DNA of 64,000 nt from Rhynchonema sp. JSB1_4. Its lineage: Eukaryota; Nematoda; Chromadorea; Monhysterida; Xyalidae. Shown here piece by piece: positions 29,501 to 40,523 of this stretch. Position numbers and translations under genes: made by a program. The notes under the pieces are model-generated. The model was not told the origin of the DNA. It ran no database searches and saw only the letters and a list, made by a program, of their open reading frames with translations. The stretch is taken from NCBI GenBank assembly GCA_030248065.1, contig JASAMV010009273.1, positions 19,076-83,075 of the forward strand, in the 5' to 3' direction. Within the stretch, counting starts at the first letter, position 1. Every line of letters begins with the position of its first letter.

Positions 29501-32500
29501 TTGTGCGACATAACCGACTCGGGTCGTGAATTGGACTGTCAGCTGTTTGTCACGCAGAATTGTCTGTCGTTGTTGTTCGCTTGTCTCGCTTTGCACGACA
29601 CCCATGCCAGGGCGATGGCTTATTTGGGTCCGTAGGGGGCGGGGTCATTCCGAGTTTTGTTTGTGTTTACTGATGCCGACTAGGAAGTGTGATCGGCGTA
29701 AATGCTGGTCGTGCGAGCCTAGCAAACCCTTTCTAAAAAAACGTGACCAGATGCGATGAAGACAGATTCTAGCACCCACACGCAGGGAAATCCTCATGCA
29801 CCACGTTGTATTCCACAACGTGTAACGTTTCCCAAATCAACAGCCACGTAGGAATGTTTCGCGAATCTACCACCTCTGAAATCGGGCTCGTGTTGGCGTA
29901 GTGTTACTATAGATATTGGTTGCACAATGACTTTGTAAGAATTGGTCAAATTTTTTCCCTGAATCGTAAAGAGGGAAAGTGACGGGGTGGTGACGTTGCG
30001 TTGCGTGATCGCACACAAAGCATGTAGTAAAGAGAATGTTTCAGACATGCGGCAACGTGGTTGATCTGCTGGACTATTTTCAGGTGAAAATGTTTTGTGA
30101 GAATCACAAATAGCACAGTGGTTAAGAGTGACTGAACGTGAAAATCAGGATTGATTTGATGAATTCTTATATGGTCCTTGTGCGACCAATATTAACAAAT
30201 GACAAATAAACGCCATGATAAATTAAAACATAAATTCCAAATTCGAACTTGTGAAACGATTTCTGACAACGGTCAGCTGTCTGTTATGTAGGTGTGCACA
30301 ACTTCATGGCGCAACTCAAATGTCTGTCCTGCACCACGGCCTCGTTCCCGCACAAAACACAGCTGCTCTACCTTTGCACGCTGCTGAAGAACTCGGTGGA
30401 AAAAGATAATCAACGACTTTCTACTAGTTGGTTTACCACTTGTGCATTTGTTTGTCTGGTGGTAAAAAGTTGGTGATCGGATACGATATTTCTTGATGTG
30501 TTCACGCGGTTTGAAGTGTAACATCACCCTCCTTAATTATTTATGCATGTGCACTGGCTGCTCCCGTTTATGTATGACAAGCTGGCCGATGTTTCACATT
30601 GGCATGTTATATGGAGGTGTTGGTGTTGCTGTACTTTTGGCAGACGAATCAGACCGGATCACCAAATTTTAATTTGCAATAGGGTTGTTTTTCTTGGGTT
30701 ACCCTGAAATACGACGTTCCCTACTTTTCAGTCACAGCGCATTTCTTTGCGCGTGTTGCCAAACTTTCACTCCACCCAGAAGACACCAAAATGTACACGT
30801 TGATGAATCAATATTTGTTGCTCAAACCCGAAACCGATCTCGCTGTGAGTGTTGTTTTTATAATATGTTTATTCGAGTTTATTTCATTTTTGCTTCCACA
30901 AAAGTTATTGAATCTCAACATTTACGAAACTATTCCGATTTTTGTTGAATTATTTTTTTCCTCCAAATGCATGAGCCCATATTTATGCGCAGTGCGTTCC
31001 CGAATTTCGACTGATGTTTCAAGCGAGTGATATAGAGCGTGACTGGGTGTGTCAGTTGTTGGTCGATGCGCTCAAACAACCGATCGATTATCACATGGCT
31101 GTCAAAGAGTACGTTTGAATAGCTGGCCGATGTTTCACAGTTGTTGTGATTTTTGCGTTTGCGGTGCGCTGTCAGTGCATTTTCCAGCAGATGAAATTCT
31201 TTGCACAAGAAATAAGCCGATTACTTGATTTAATGTTGATATTTCTCAATTGAATGACACAACAGAAAACAATGACTGCCAATGTACACACAGAACTTAC
31301 ATGTTTGTCCATCTAGCTGATGTTTCATTGCAGCTTCATATTCAAACAGCTGATGTCACATTTGCGCAGTTCGATATGCAGTCCAAAATGCACAATGTTG
31401 ATCTTACGCTGCATCAAAGCGGCTTGTCAAATACACACGGCCGCAGTGGATATGTGTGTTACACAAGGTTCAATGTTTCATGCTCTGTTGTTTCGTTTAG
31501 CTGTCTTTAGCATTTGGGGAGAAACAAGCCACTAGTGGGTTTGGCAACGGAACCATCATCTATCTGTTTTGGTCCTGACTTTGTATTTGCGATATTTCGA
31601 CATTTTACAAATGCGGAAATTTTGACCAGCACAAAAGTGGTTGCCAGATGCCGTGAATAAACAACTTTTTCGGTGATGGAATCTTGGGTCATCAGCTGCT
31701 CTCACAATTTTGTTGATACACACAAGCTCACTTATCAGACCAACGCCCAGGTGTAATGCAGCAGCTAAACATCCGTTTTTGCGCAGGTCTAATCCCGTGG
31801 CTAACGCAAATGTCAACTGATATCAGTGACAGAGCCAAGCCAACCAAACAAGATCAATGGGTATTGGGGTTTATGGCTGACATTGCATGTGTGGCGTGCA
31901 CACATCTACACGGTTCGTGGGGAAACTTGCACGGGGGTTGCGATAAATGACTACAATTGGTTGGGAATACGTATTTGTGGAGAAGTGCATTGATAAGGCT
32001 TGCATTAAACCAGTGTTGGGGGTGGGGGAGGGGGTAGCCCCCAGTACAGTAGGTATCCCCTCGCCTGGTACAGTAGGTATCTCGCCGATGTTTGGCATGG
32101 TACAGTACGTATCCCCCCCCCCGATTTTCACCCAGGTACAGTAGGTATCCCCCGATTTTGCCCCAAAAGTGCCAATTTTTAACCAAAATGGCCAAAATTA
32201 GTGTAAAATCAGTGTTTTTTACCTCAAATTACCCAAAATTCGCGCGCTACGGAGCAAATACTACGTTTTCACACGATTCCCATTAAAAATTTTCACCCAA
32301 AAATCTAACTTCCCAACCCCCCAAAACCCCCCTAGGTACATAACCCCCCAGGCCATCGGCTCTGGTACAGTAGGTATCCCCCGAGCCAGTGATGTAGTTG
32401 GTCCGACAAGAAAGCTAGCTAGCTGGAGGGGTCCGGCGCAAGAAAGCTAGCTAGCTAGCCGGGTATCCGGATTTGGGGGGGTATTGGTCCAGAAGTCAAA

Positions 32501-33295
32501 AACAGGGGTATAAAAATTGGTCGAAATTATGCTAAAATAAGCCTTAAAATGCGTATTTTTGTGCACGTGTGAGAAAATTTCAACGAATTTGACCATTTTG
32601 GCCCATAAAATGGTCATTTTGGCACTAAAATCAACACTTTTTTTACTTGGTGACCGGAGCAAGAAAGCTAGCTAGCCAGTTTGGGGGGTATGGGTTTCGG
32701 AGCAAGAAAGCTACCTAGCAGTTGGGGGGGTAATACCCCCCCCCCATACCCCCCCAACCACATCACTGCCCCGAGCCCGGTACAGTAGGTATCCCCCTCC
32801 AGAGTACCTCCAACACTGCGTTAAACTATGTATATTAGGATTCTTTAGTTTTGTAATTGACCGATGATGATTTACGCCCTGTCCCAATTGTTTTTTCGTA
32901 CATAGTAGTGTTTTGACTTCAGCATGTTTAGCTGGGAATCTGGGTTTTGATGCTTATATGCGATTGGTATAAACAATTCACCTAAACGAAGACTGTTAGC
33001 CAAAAATGTTTCCATGTTCAAACATACACTCCTATGCACCTGCTATTTATTTGTTAGCCACCTTTGGTTCCCTATCGTAAAACGTTCAAATTCAACAAAA
33101 AAATAAGAAATTTCAGCTCGGTTCAACAATCCCAAGGTCAAGCGCCTGTCCCCTGAATTGCGCATATCTGCAATGTTGATGCTTCGTACATTGTTGCAAC
33201 GCACGACACGAAACAAGGATGTGAATAATAGAATAAAGGACGTATTGAATGTGTTTGTGAGTACAGATTCAGGGATTGTCAAAAAATATTATTGA
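26551..33295 (+). CDS. URB1/NopRA1-like nucleolar pre-ribosomal factor, short
   Basis: Exon 1 (26551-26835) encodes a lysine-rich start, MKRKSSSVLEEE, with KTKKKDKK as a candidate nucleolar signal. Later exons 29444-29627, 30292-30426, 30732-30844, 30993-31108, 31334-31467, 31787-31912 and 33117-33295 join in phase. They show the NopRA1 pattern seen at the C-terminus of URB1: YDHRFLLPLL with LDCQLFVTQNCLSLLFACLA; ITAHFFARVAKLSLHPEDTK; a CVPEFRLMFQASD step; RDWVCQLLVDALKQPIDYH; and FIFKQLMSHLRSSICSP. URB1 (yeast Npa1) acts in early 60S subunit assembly in the nucleolus. Another open stretch at about 28036-28200 may be an exon between the first two, but its phase does not close. The visible coding part is near 460 residues, against about 2000 in the usual protein. 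Confidence 0.78.
27885..28010. mobile_element. ATGTCGTCAAAT foldback MITE
   Basis: ATCATGTCGTCAAATAAAGT at the left and GACGACATGATTTGACGACA at the right are inverted. In the large first intron of the URB1-like gene. Confidence 0.65.
28579..29249 (+). mobile_element. hAT-type MITE, TSD GGCTTGGG
   Basis: 671 bp. GGCTTGGG is duplicated exactly at 28571-28578 and 29250-29257. The subterminal regions are A/T tracts that pair (TTTTTTAAA). A conserved core includes CACACCCGTACCCTTCCCCA. An inverted copy is at 49859-50544. Within an URB1-like intron. Confidence 0.88.
29786..29905. repeat. Half copy of CAACACGAGCCCGATT MITE
   Basis: Shares CACCACGTTGTATTCCACAA and CTCTGAAATCGGGCTCGTGT with copies at 19735 and 24565. 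Only the right half is clear. Confidence 0.6.
29915..30190 (+). mobile_element. TA-flanked MITE, ends TTGGTCGCACAATGAC (copy 2)
   Basis: 276 bp with TA on both sides, in the URB1-like intron before exon 30292-30426. Same family as 1114-1390. Confidence 0.8.
30588..30596 (+). promoter_or_regulatory. GATGTTTCA + ATAT motif, URB1-like intron
   Basis: GCTGGCCGATGTTTCACA, then 10 nt to ATATGG. The same 18-mer occurs at 31121-31138 in another intron of this gene. Confidence 0.4.
31012..31021 (+). promoter_or_regulatory. TGATGTTTCA + ATATAGA motif in URB1-like exon
   Basis: Exact 10-mer followed after 8 nt by ATATAGAG, overlapping codons for LMFQASDIE. Confidence 0.3.
31129..31137 (+). promoter_or_regulatory. 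GATGTTTCA motif, URB1-like intron
   Basis: Second copy of the 18-mer GCTGGCCGATGTTTCACA, 20 nt after a splice donor. Confidence 0.35.
31318..31327 (+). promoter_or_regulatory. TGATGTTTCA motif, 6 nt before an acceptor
   Basis: GCTGATGTTTCATTGCAG supplies the end of the intron before exon 31334-31467. ATATTC follows after 10 nt. Confidence 0.35.
32011..32818. mobile_element. Block I: GTACAGTAGGTATCCCC element
   Basis: Ends CAGTGTTGGGGGTGG and CCTCCAACACTG. Flanks CATTAAAC and CGTTAAAC match at 7 of 8 positions. GTACAGTAGGTATCCCC words lie on both sides, all in one direction. It carries a nested block J element at 32397-32768. Inside the last intron of the URB1-like gene. Confidence 0.82.
32397..32768 (+). 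mobile_element. Block J: AAGAAAGCTAGCTAGC element nested in block I
   Basis: CCCCGAGC is duplicated exactly at 32389-32396 and 32769-32776. Ends CAGTGATGTAGTTGG and CCAACCACATCACTG. AGCAAGAAAGCTAGCTAGC words on both sides point the same way. Second copy at 12492-12765. Confidence 0.9.
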
Positions 33296-33441
33296 TCGAT
33301 TTGAAATAAAGATGCAGTAATTGTCAATTATTTGAGGATTTGTTGACTTTGGTGCAAACGGTTTTTCATATCCGTTGAACATACTTTCCTTTATTTATTA
33401 AGGTTCAACTATTTTCCACCAATTTATACTACTCATTTCAG

Positions 33442-33450
33442 TGAAGCAGA
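33442..33450 (+). promoter_or_regulatory. Candidate (SL2-type?) trans-splice acceptor, sulfatase
   Basis: ACTACTCATTTCAG ends at 33441, 9 nt before the ATG and 146 nt after the URB1-like stop. The short gap is compatible with a nematode operon. Confidence 0.5.
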
Positions 33451-36400
33451 ATGAATACTGATACCGCAAGAACATTCCTATTTGATCTCGTACTTTGTTG
33501 TGTATTTGTTTCTCGTGCTTTGGCTGGCGATACGTGTACCAAAGGTGGGTGTCATAAAAAGCTTACGGACCTTCGGGGCAAAGTAAAACCATCCTATTTG
33601 CCTCCATTTTTTTCGGTAATTTTTTCGCAGTAGGTAGATTTGGGAAAATCAGCTCGATGTCGATACTTTCATTCGAACATTTTCCGATGTTTTTTTATTG
33701 TTTTTTCATGCATCAACATGATCGCTTGAGCAGAAAATAAGACGCACATAAACAAACCGGAAGAAACATTTACACATGTTGCAGATGAGTGTTCGTCCAG
33801 ACGGCCGTCGCAACCAAATGTGGTGATTCTGCTCGCTGACGATGTCGGATATGGCGACTTTGTGAGTTCAGGGCTGTGCCTAGCGCAGTGGCAGTGTGTC
33901 GGACTGCATGGTGATGGTGCCGGGTTCGAATCCTCTTCGGGGAACTGAATTTTCCTCAACGTGTCCTTCTTGTTTCAGTGACTTTCGATAATACTCGTTC
34001 GGCCGATAACAGTATAGTCCATCCATCAGCTCATGGCACTTTTGGTTGGGAGGTTCAGGTTCCGTTGTGAAAAATTGTTCCTCCACAAGGCAATGTCAGA
34101 GAAAACGGCGCACAAAAATAGAACAAAAACCGCTTTCTCTTTCTTTTCTTTTTCGTAAGCCAACCGGAACCGGAACAGCACCAGATTCTGTCAAGCTTTT
34201 CAGAGCTTTTGGAAGTGTCATGAGCTGATGGATGGACTATACTTACAGTATATCCATTTATGAACCCTTCCTAATTTTGCGAGACGTTTGTGGACACCCG
34301 TGCCTACAAACAAGGCATCTGTGCACTCGATGTTTCACCATTGGTATATATTAATTGAGGCTTCATATGGCCATCCGAGCCAAGAATACAACGCGATCGA
34401 CAGATTGGCCGCGGAAGGCATTCGATTCCAACAGTTCTATGCCGCCGACTCAATGTGCACACCGAGTAGGGCTGCACTGTTCACTGGTGGGTTGTATTGG
34501 GGGGGAGGGCAGTAAAGGATGGAGGAAAAACTACGTCCCATATGTGTCAGGTGTCATGACGCACAAGTATTTTTGGGTCGCACTTGTATGTTGGTGATTT
34601 GATTTTGTAAATTTTGTGTGTTCTACATTTGACTGTGATGCGCGCAGTCTCAGCCAGGTGGTGCACCGGAATCGCCTTGTCGAGTGTATAGTACACCACG
34701 TATAACTCTTTCTATCAAGAACGATGTGGTTTACTGTACAGGGTGTCCTTCGTTGTCCGTTTCGACCTCAATTTCACACACTAGGCAGGCTCAGCGCTAG
34801 GCCATCGCAAGTGCGGATGCACTGGATGGACCCAGCAAACCCGCGCAATGCTGGTCCTGTATGATGTTTCATGAACCTGAGTGCAGTGTAGACAGTCGTG
34901 TTGTGGGTGCTAGTTGGTGCCCTGATCTCCAACCAAGTACCCCCTTGTCAGGTCGCCTCCCCATCCGCACCGGTATGGTGGGTGGTCGACGTGTTCTGGT
35001 TGATTTCAACACTGGCGGCCTGCCAAAGACTGAATGGACATTGCCCAGACTGTTCAAAAGGGCCGGATACAGGTCGGCCGCTGGGGGGGGCTGTGAATTT
35101 GTTGCCGCCTGTTTTGTTTTAGTATTCATCGGAAATAATAACGCCAACGTTTCAATGATGTTTGTAAATGATAATGCGGAAACATTTTTTTTTGTTTTTA
35201 TACGGAGCAGTTTGCGTCAACTGTTCCAAGTTCAATCATCATACATAACGTCAACGGGACAGTTTTGGCTGTTTTTTTATAAAATTCATATTATGCGTTA
35301 GGGCAGACATGATAACAAGAGCAGGGCTATAGCAGCTGTACCATTTGCCCTTTCAACCTGCTATCCAGCACGCATTGCGTGAAACCCTAAGGCTTTTGGT
35401 GGGAGAAATGTCCCACTCCTCCGAAATAAAATTTCGATGTGTTGATAAAATGCCCGGATTGGCTCAGGGTTTGATCTAAGCCTTAGCCTAATGGAGAGCC
35501 TAAGCCTAAACCTGAGATTAAGGAGAGTCAAATCTCAGGCTGTCTTTGGATTTCCAAGTTCCCTTGCGAAACGTCTTTGGTTTACCAAAAAGCATCCGCA
35601 GCACCAACCGACAGGCATAGTAGATTAACCGCGTCATGAGACTGGCTTTCAGAACAGGCATGGTGGGCAAGTGGCACCTGGGCATCAATGAAAAGACAAG
35701 CTCCGATGGGGTGCACCTGCCCAGCAAACACGGCTTCGACTACGTTGGATGGAATCTGCCCTTCACGCATTTGTGGGACTGTGACAGTAGCAAGGTGCGT
35801 ACGGGGCTGTCTCTTTATGGTCACCTTTCGCGTAGGGCAGCGCCGAACACAGTGCCCGACTTTGACCAGCTTATACCCTGGTGGTCGCAATCAGCGGCAT
35901 CAATAAATCTCCAATCATAGAGTTTGACAAAAAGCAGGCATGTGACCATGGCGAAATCGACCAAGTGTGATATTGCTTAGTGGTCGATTGCACAGACAGC
36001 GACGAAGGCTAATATAACAGTGGTCAACCCAAGTGGTCAAATCACTTCGTCAACTCATTTTGTAGAGTCGTGAACTCACCCCGAATGCCATGTATTATTT
36101 CTCGGGGGGCTGCTGAGAGTTAGTTGACCAAGTGATTTGACCACTTGAGATGACCACTATAATATTAACCCGTTTACGACATTCAGATTTTCCAAAAGGA
36201 CGGCCCGGTTGCGAACAAATGCTTTCTGTACCACGGCGATACGCTCAAGGAACAACCATATAAAGTGGACAAACTCACTGATAGATTGCTGGAAGGTGTG
36301 TATGTGTGCATAGGGTGGCTGAAATAGCGATGCAACTTGTGTTTTTTTGACAATTTGACAACAGTTTGGGAAAACAAAGTACATTTCGAAAAGTTCCATG

Positions 36401-39265
36401 TCTGTTTGTATGGAGCATGTGCATTTTTCCCCAGATTTACTGGTGCTGCCAGCATGACCAGTGTAACGGTTGTTGATTCGCTGCCTGTGATAACAGCTTT
36501 TACGCTGGTCAAAATTTGTAAATCTCAAAGTATCCACTCTACAATGAAAATCTCCCGAATCTATATAATTTGGTCACATTTCCATCCTGCAGGCTGGACC
36601 GAGTTTCTCGACCAGACGCTGGCCGAGCAAGAGGCCAAAGGAGGCCAACGTCAACCGTTCTTTTTCTATTTCTCATTTCCGCACGCACACTCCAGTCCCT
36701 GGTGGTCGCACAAAGTCGACACGCCATCGAAACGAGGTTGGTGCGTGCCCGTGGCGCAGTGGTGTGCGCGTGTGCAATTGGTGCGCATGTGTGCACTGGG
36801 TTCGAGTCCCGACCGTGCACTTTGGAATATTTCTTAGCGTCGGAACTAGGTGGTCGTCTGTAATAGTATCATCATCAGTCAGTGTTGTTCAATAATCATC
36901 GGAATTGTTTTTTTGTGAACCCAATATGATGACATTCTCATCAATCCGAGTGCTCTACTTTTACGCCACGCTGTAAGCTGCAACGACACAGGCATCTACG
37001 GCGACACGCTGAACGAAATGGCGTGGGCGGTTGGACAGGTGATCGACTCACTCAAACTGAATGCACTCGACAAACACACCCTGGTGTTGTTCATGTCCGA
37101 TCACGGGCCGCACCGCGAAATGTGCTCCTATGGTGGCACAACTGGATTGTTGAAAGGTGTGGCGACACTGATGATCACCTGGGGCACCATGGGGCTGGAC
37201 ACTATAAACATGTTGATCTGTATAGGTGCAGCTTTACTTGTCCATTTTAGGCTTGTAGACAATGAGAACAAAATTTTCGTTGAATCATGGTTTGTGATTC
37301 TGTTGGACACTAATTTCGACCAGCGTAAAAGTTGCTCATTCGGTGGAACAACTTACGCTGGTCGAAATTAGTGCCTCAACTCTATCACAAAATATGATTC
37401 AAACAAAATTTTGTTCTCATTGTCCACAAACCAAAAATGGACAAGTATAACCACAATCTGGGGACTGACAGTGTAGCATGAAGAACAGTTTGAATCATTT
37501 TATTTAACGTGGTGTTTTTTGGTCGCTCGTGTTTCGACCTTGTTTTCACAGCCGATGGCTTTCCGCCAGGTCATCGTCAGTGCGAATGCACCAGAGACGG
37601 CCATGTGGTACCTCAGTCATGCGAACTCCATTCAAAGTCACAAAATACAAACTAGAACCAAACAACTACATCGAATCTACATATATCAGGTGGCAAGTCA
37701 AACAGTTGGGAGGGCGGCTTCCGCATTCCGTCAATTGCCTGGTGGCCGGGTGTAATCGGTGCCGGGACAGTATCGAATGTTGTACTGTCCACACTGGATG
37801 TATTGCCCACGATGGCCACAATTGTCCAACAGCACGGGGATGACAGACCGATGCTGTCAAAAATGAAACATTATGATGGTCGGTGGGTGTATGGAGCGAC
37901 GTTTTGTTAAGAAAACACGATTGTTTTACCCAATCCTGTGGTTAGGGTGGTACCACATCGGGAATAATGGAGTGTCAAACGTGGGACCCGAGTCGGCCTC
38001 GGCCTTGGTCAGTTGTTTTGCGCAAAAAAGCACGTTCGCTTTCGCTGTGAAGCTAAGTGCGTTCCGACCCGATAAGTTTGCTACAAAGCAACGGCCCCAC
38101 TCGGTCGAAAAGGGAGCAAAATGCATGGTTGAGTGGAAAAATTACACAAGAAATTAACAAACACCAGAAACAGTTGTCGTGTTTTTCACTGAACACATGC
38201 CGAAATGGTCCTATCCCTTGTGAAACATCAGCCGACCAGCCTCGTACACAGGCATGGATGTGACCGATTATCTGTTGGGTGCGCGCACAAAGGACCCAAC
38301 TGACCAGCTGGCGATGAAACGACCCATCTATTTCTATTGCAATCGAAAGTTGATGGCAGTCAGATATGGCAAATACAAGGTAGCGTTTGTTGGGTTATTG
38401 GTTGGGCTTTGGGTAGTTTAGGCCTCTCACACAATGCCGGGGGGATTATCGGATTAGACTTGCGTACTTTTGCTCAGCGTGCGAGACGCACTAATTTATC
38501 CTGCATTGCGCGTGAACCTTTAGAGTCAGTTGTTGGGCATGATAATGGGTTGGAATACTATTAGATATTGGGCTGCAATAATTACTTGCCTATATGAAGG
38601 AACCTAAAAAGAACTTTAGAAAATATGTATATACTTTGTCAGGTGCACTTCAAAACATCGATAACGATGGAGAACGCCACACACGGCTGTGCACATGGAG
38701 TGCCGGAGAAGGAATGGTGGGTATAAAGATCTTTCGGTTAAGATTGTTTATCTCTTTTTCTTCAGTGCATTTTCACGACTTAACAATAGAGGAATCGGCT
38801 TCTTGATAATCAGTGCGCCCCCAAAGAGAGTTCGAGAAACATTTCTATCCGAATGTTTAGTGGCAATATCACCATTTAATTATATTTGTGCTGCCAATAA
38901 AATTCGTGGTTTCGGCACAGTTTGCTTTTCTTTTGTGCAACAAAATCGACCAAACAAAGTCCCCAGGCATGAGTTAGGACACGCCTTGCGAACTGTGTCC
39001 CCATGTCAGGTACGCCGCCCAGTTGTGTACGGACAGCGAAGTGCACGAGCATGACCCTCCGTTGGTGTACGACGTTAATGTGGACCCGGGTGAATCGTAC
39101 ACGTTGGACACCGAGTCAAAGGACGTACGCACTTTGTTGTCGACGGTGGAGGACTTGGTCGACGAGCACGACGCCGAAATCGACACCGACATTGCCAGTG
39201 CGCACGGCGAATTCACGCCCAAAGTCATTCCCTGTTGTAACTACCCGAAATGCGAATGTGGTTGA
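33451..39265 (+). CDS. Secreted sulfatase, arylsulfatase/steryl-sulfatase type
   Basis: Twelve exons join with no phase conflict (33451-33544, 33785-33861, 34360-34486, 34952-35072, 35653-35794, 36187-36295, 36593-36736, 36992-37156, 37690-37878, 38252-38379, 38643-38720, 38978-39265), giving 553 residues. A signal peptide (residues 1-26) precedes [15 protein letters not shown], whose two aspartates bind calcium. The formylglycine signature [12 protein letters not shown] places the convertible cysteine near residue 90. [45 protein letters not shown] and a C-terminal [11 protein letters not shown] complete the pattern. The enzyme hydrolyses sulfate esters in the lysosome, ER or outside the cell. 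The C-terminus is cysteine-rich and resembles ARSA/STS-type sulfatases, but the substrate cannot be read from sequence. It may share an operon with the URB1-like gene. Confidence 0.95.
33884..33950 (+). repeat. tRNA-like SINE head in sulfatase intron 2
   Basis: TGCCTAGCGCAGTGGCAGTG fits a polymerase III A box and GGGTTCGAATCC a B box, about 30 nt apart. The flanks do not form a clean acceptor stem, so a tRNA-derived SINE is likelier than a tRNA gene. It starts 22 nt inside the intron. A related block is at 36740. Confidence 0.55.
34005..34245. mobile_element. Foldback element, arms GTATAGTCCATCCATCAGCT
   Basis: GTATAGTCCATCCATCAGCT at about 34011 is repeated inverted at about 34220. In sulfatase intron 2, next to the SINE. 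Confidence 0.7.
34329..34337 (+). promoter_or_regulatory. GATGTTTCA + ATATAT motif in sulfatase intron 2
   Basis: GATGTTTCA, 8 nt, then ATATATTAA, ending just before the acceptor of exon 3. Confidence 0.35.
34862..34871 (+). promoter_or_regulatory. TGATGTTTCA motif in sulfatase intron 3
   Basis: Exact 10-mer in sense orientation. No TATA-like box follows. Confidence 0.3.
36015..36172. mobile_element. GTGGTCAA foldback MITE (copy 2)
   Basis: GTGGTCAACCCAAGTGGTCA and AGTGATTTGACCACTTGAGA arms. Shares its core with 21770-21900. In sulfatase intron 5, ending close to the acceptor. Confidence 0.75.
36740..36900 (+). repeat. tRNA-like SINE in sulfatase intron 7
   Basis: GTGGCGCAGTGGTGTGCG (A box-like) and GGGTTCGAGTCCC (B box) lie 34 nt apart, followed by a tail with TTAGCGTCGGAACTAGGTGG that also occurs near 26055. 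The shared tail argues for a SINE family rather than a tRNA gene. Confidence 0.6.
37237..37445. mobile_element. GACCAGCG foldback MITE (copy 2), TA flanks
   Basis: Ends CTTGTCCATTTTAGGCTTGT and AAAAATGGACAAG are bordered by TA. The centre pairs CGACCAGCGTAAAAGTTG with CAACTTACGCTGGTCG. In sulfatase intron 8. Confidence 0.85.
38221..38230 (-). promoter_or_regulatory. TGATGTTTCA motif, antisense in sulfatase intron 9
   Basis: Reverse complement of TCGGCTGATGTTTCACA, the only complete intronic copy that is antisense to its host gene. Confidence 0.3.
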
Positions 39266-39333
39266 ATGAATGTCGTTCGCATTAAGGCTGTGGGTCGGAC
39301 GGTGGTGTGATGCGCGCATACACTGGCGTCACT

Positions 39334-39445
39334 TAAAAAAAACCCCCAAAAACAAAAAAAAAAAAAACCCACAAACCCCACCAAAAAAAAAAACCCCCCC
39401 CCCCCAAACAACCCCACCCAACCCACCCCAACCCCACCAACCCCC
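39334..39445 (+). repeat. A/C-only tract of about 110 nt after sulfatase
   Basis: The + strand has only A and C from about 39334 to 39445. It begins with A8C5 and A13 runs and ends with CCCACCCC-type words. A tract this long with no G or T is strand-asymmetric simple sequence. It lies about 70 nt past the stop codon, so it is probably in the 3' UTR or just after it. Confidence 0.85.
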
Positions 39446-39768
39446 GGTTCATTGTTGTGACACTCATTTGACCTCAGGTGGTTACATTTTTCTTTGCCTG
39501 CATGTACCGCACTTTTTAGCAGATTTTTAATGCTCTCGCAATTTTGGTTGTGCTCTTACATTATACGGTTGTATGTTGCTGCTAAGCTATTCATGGTGCT
39601 TTACTCGATGTTACTCGTGTGTCTTGGATAAAAACAAATCTTGTGATGTTCATTCCCCGTTACTCATACACATGTTGTCGTGAGAAAGCATACAAACACA
39701 AAACATTGAAAAATCCAACCGTAAAAAGCAATCAACATGGTTTTTCAAAGAAATTATTGTGAGCACAC

Positions 39769-40523
39769 CAGGGTTGGATTAAAAAAAAATTTTATTATCA
39801 AACTTTTTTTACCTTTTTTGAATCTTTTTTAAAAAAATTAAGATTTACTTTTTTTTTATTCCGGACCACAAAAATTTCCGTTCTCACTGTGACAAATTGT
39901 AAAAAAATTTGGTAAGTATATTGGATTGTACTGGAGAATATAGGAATAGTTGACACCGACCAGTTGTGTTCACAAACTGGCAGCAGCGAGGTGAAATTTT
40001 TTACGATGAGCCAGATAACGTGACAATTCGCGTTGGGGATAGTCTGGCCACCATATGTATCAATACCTACGTACATATGTAGATTTATAGTATAAAAAGT
40101 GAAGGCGTGTCACGGGAAAGGTAAATGATCGGCGCATTTTTATGCAAAGTTACATGAAAACAGCTGCATAACCCGCGATTTTGGAACTTTAATTTGACTT
40201 GCTGGAAGAACTGAATGCGCACATAATGACGGCTGCTTAGGTATTCAATAGTTTAGTAGAGCCACGGACTGTCTAACGTTGTAATGACACTGTACCGATG
40301 CGAAATACAAGCGCCGCAGGCGATTCTTTGAGAAAAAAACAAGCAGAAACATGCATAAAAACATGCATTTTTACCACAAAAAGGGGGAAAATAAAAAAAA
40401 GTTGTGAAATAATAAAAAAAGTGAACTTACTTTTCTAATTTTTAAAAACCGAAATAGTGGCGAACTTTTTTAAAAAAATAATTTTTTTTTAAAAAATTTT
40501 TTACTTTTCTTAACCCAACCCTG
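39769..40523. mobile_element. hAT-type MITE, ends CAGGGTTGG, TSD GAGCACAC
   Basis: GAGCACAC is duplicated exactly at 39761-39768 and 40524-40531. Ends CAGGGTTGGATTAAAAAA and TTCTTAACCCAACCCTG. Long A/T tracts just inside both ends can pair. Non-coding. Same termini as 41292-42010. Confidence 0.92.

Noticed and set aside
33884..33950. Functional tRNA gene
   Set aside because: A and B boxes are present, but no 7-bp acceptor stem or proper anticodon arm could be folded by eye.
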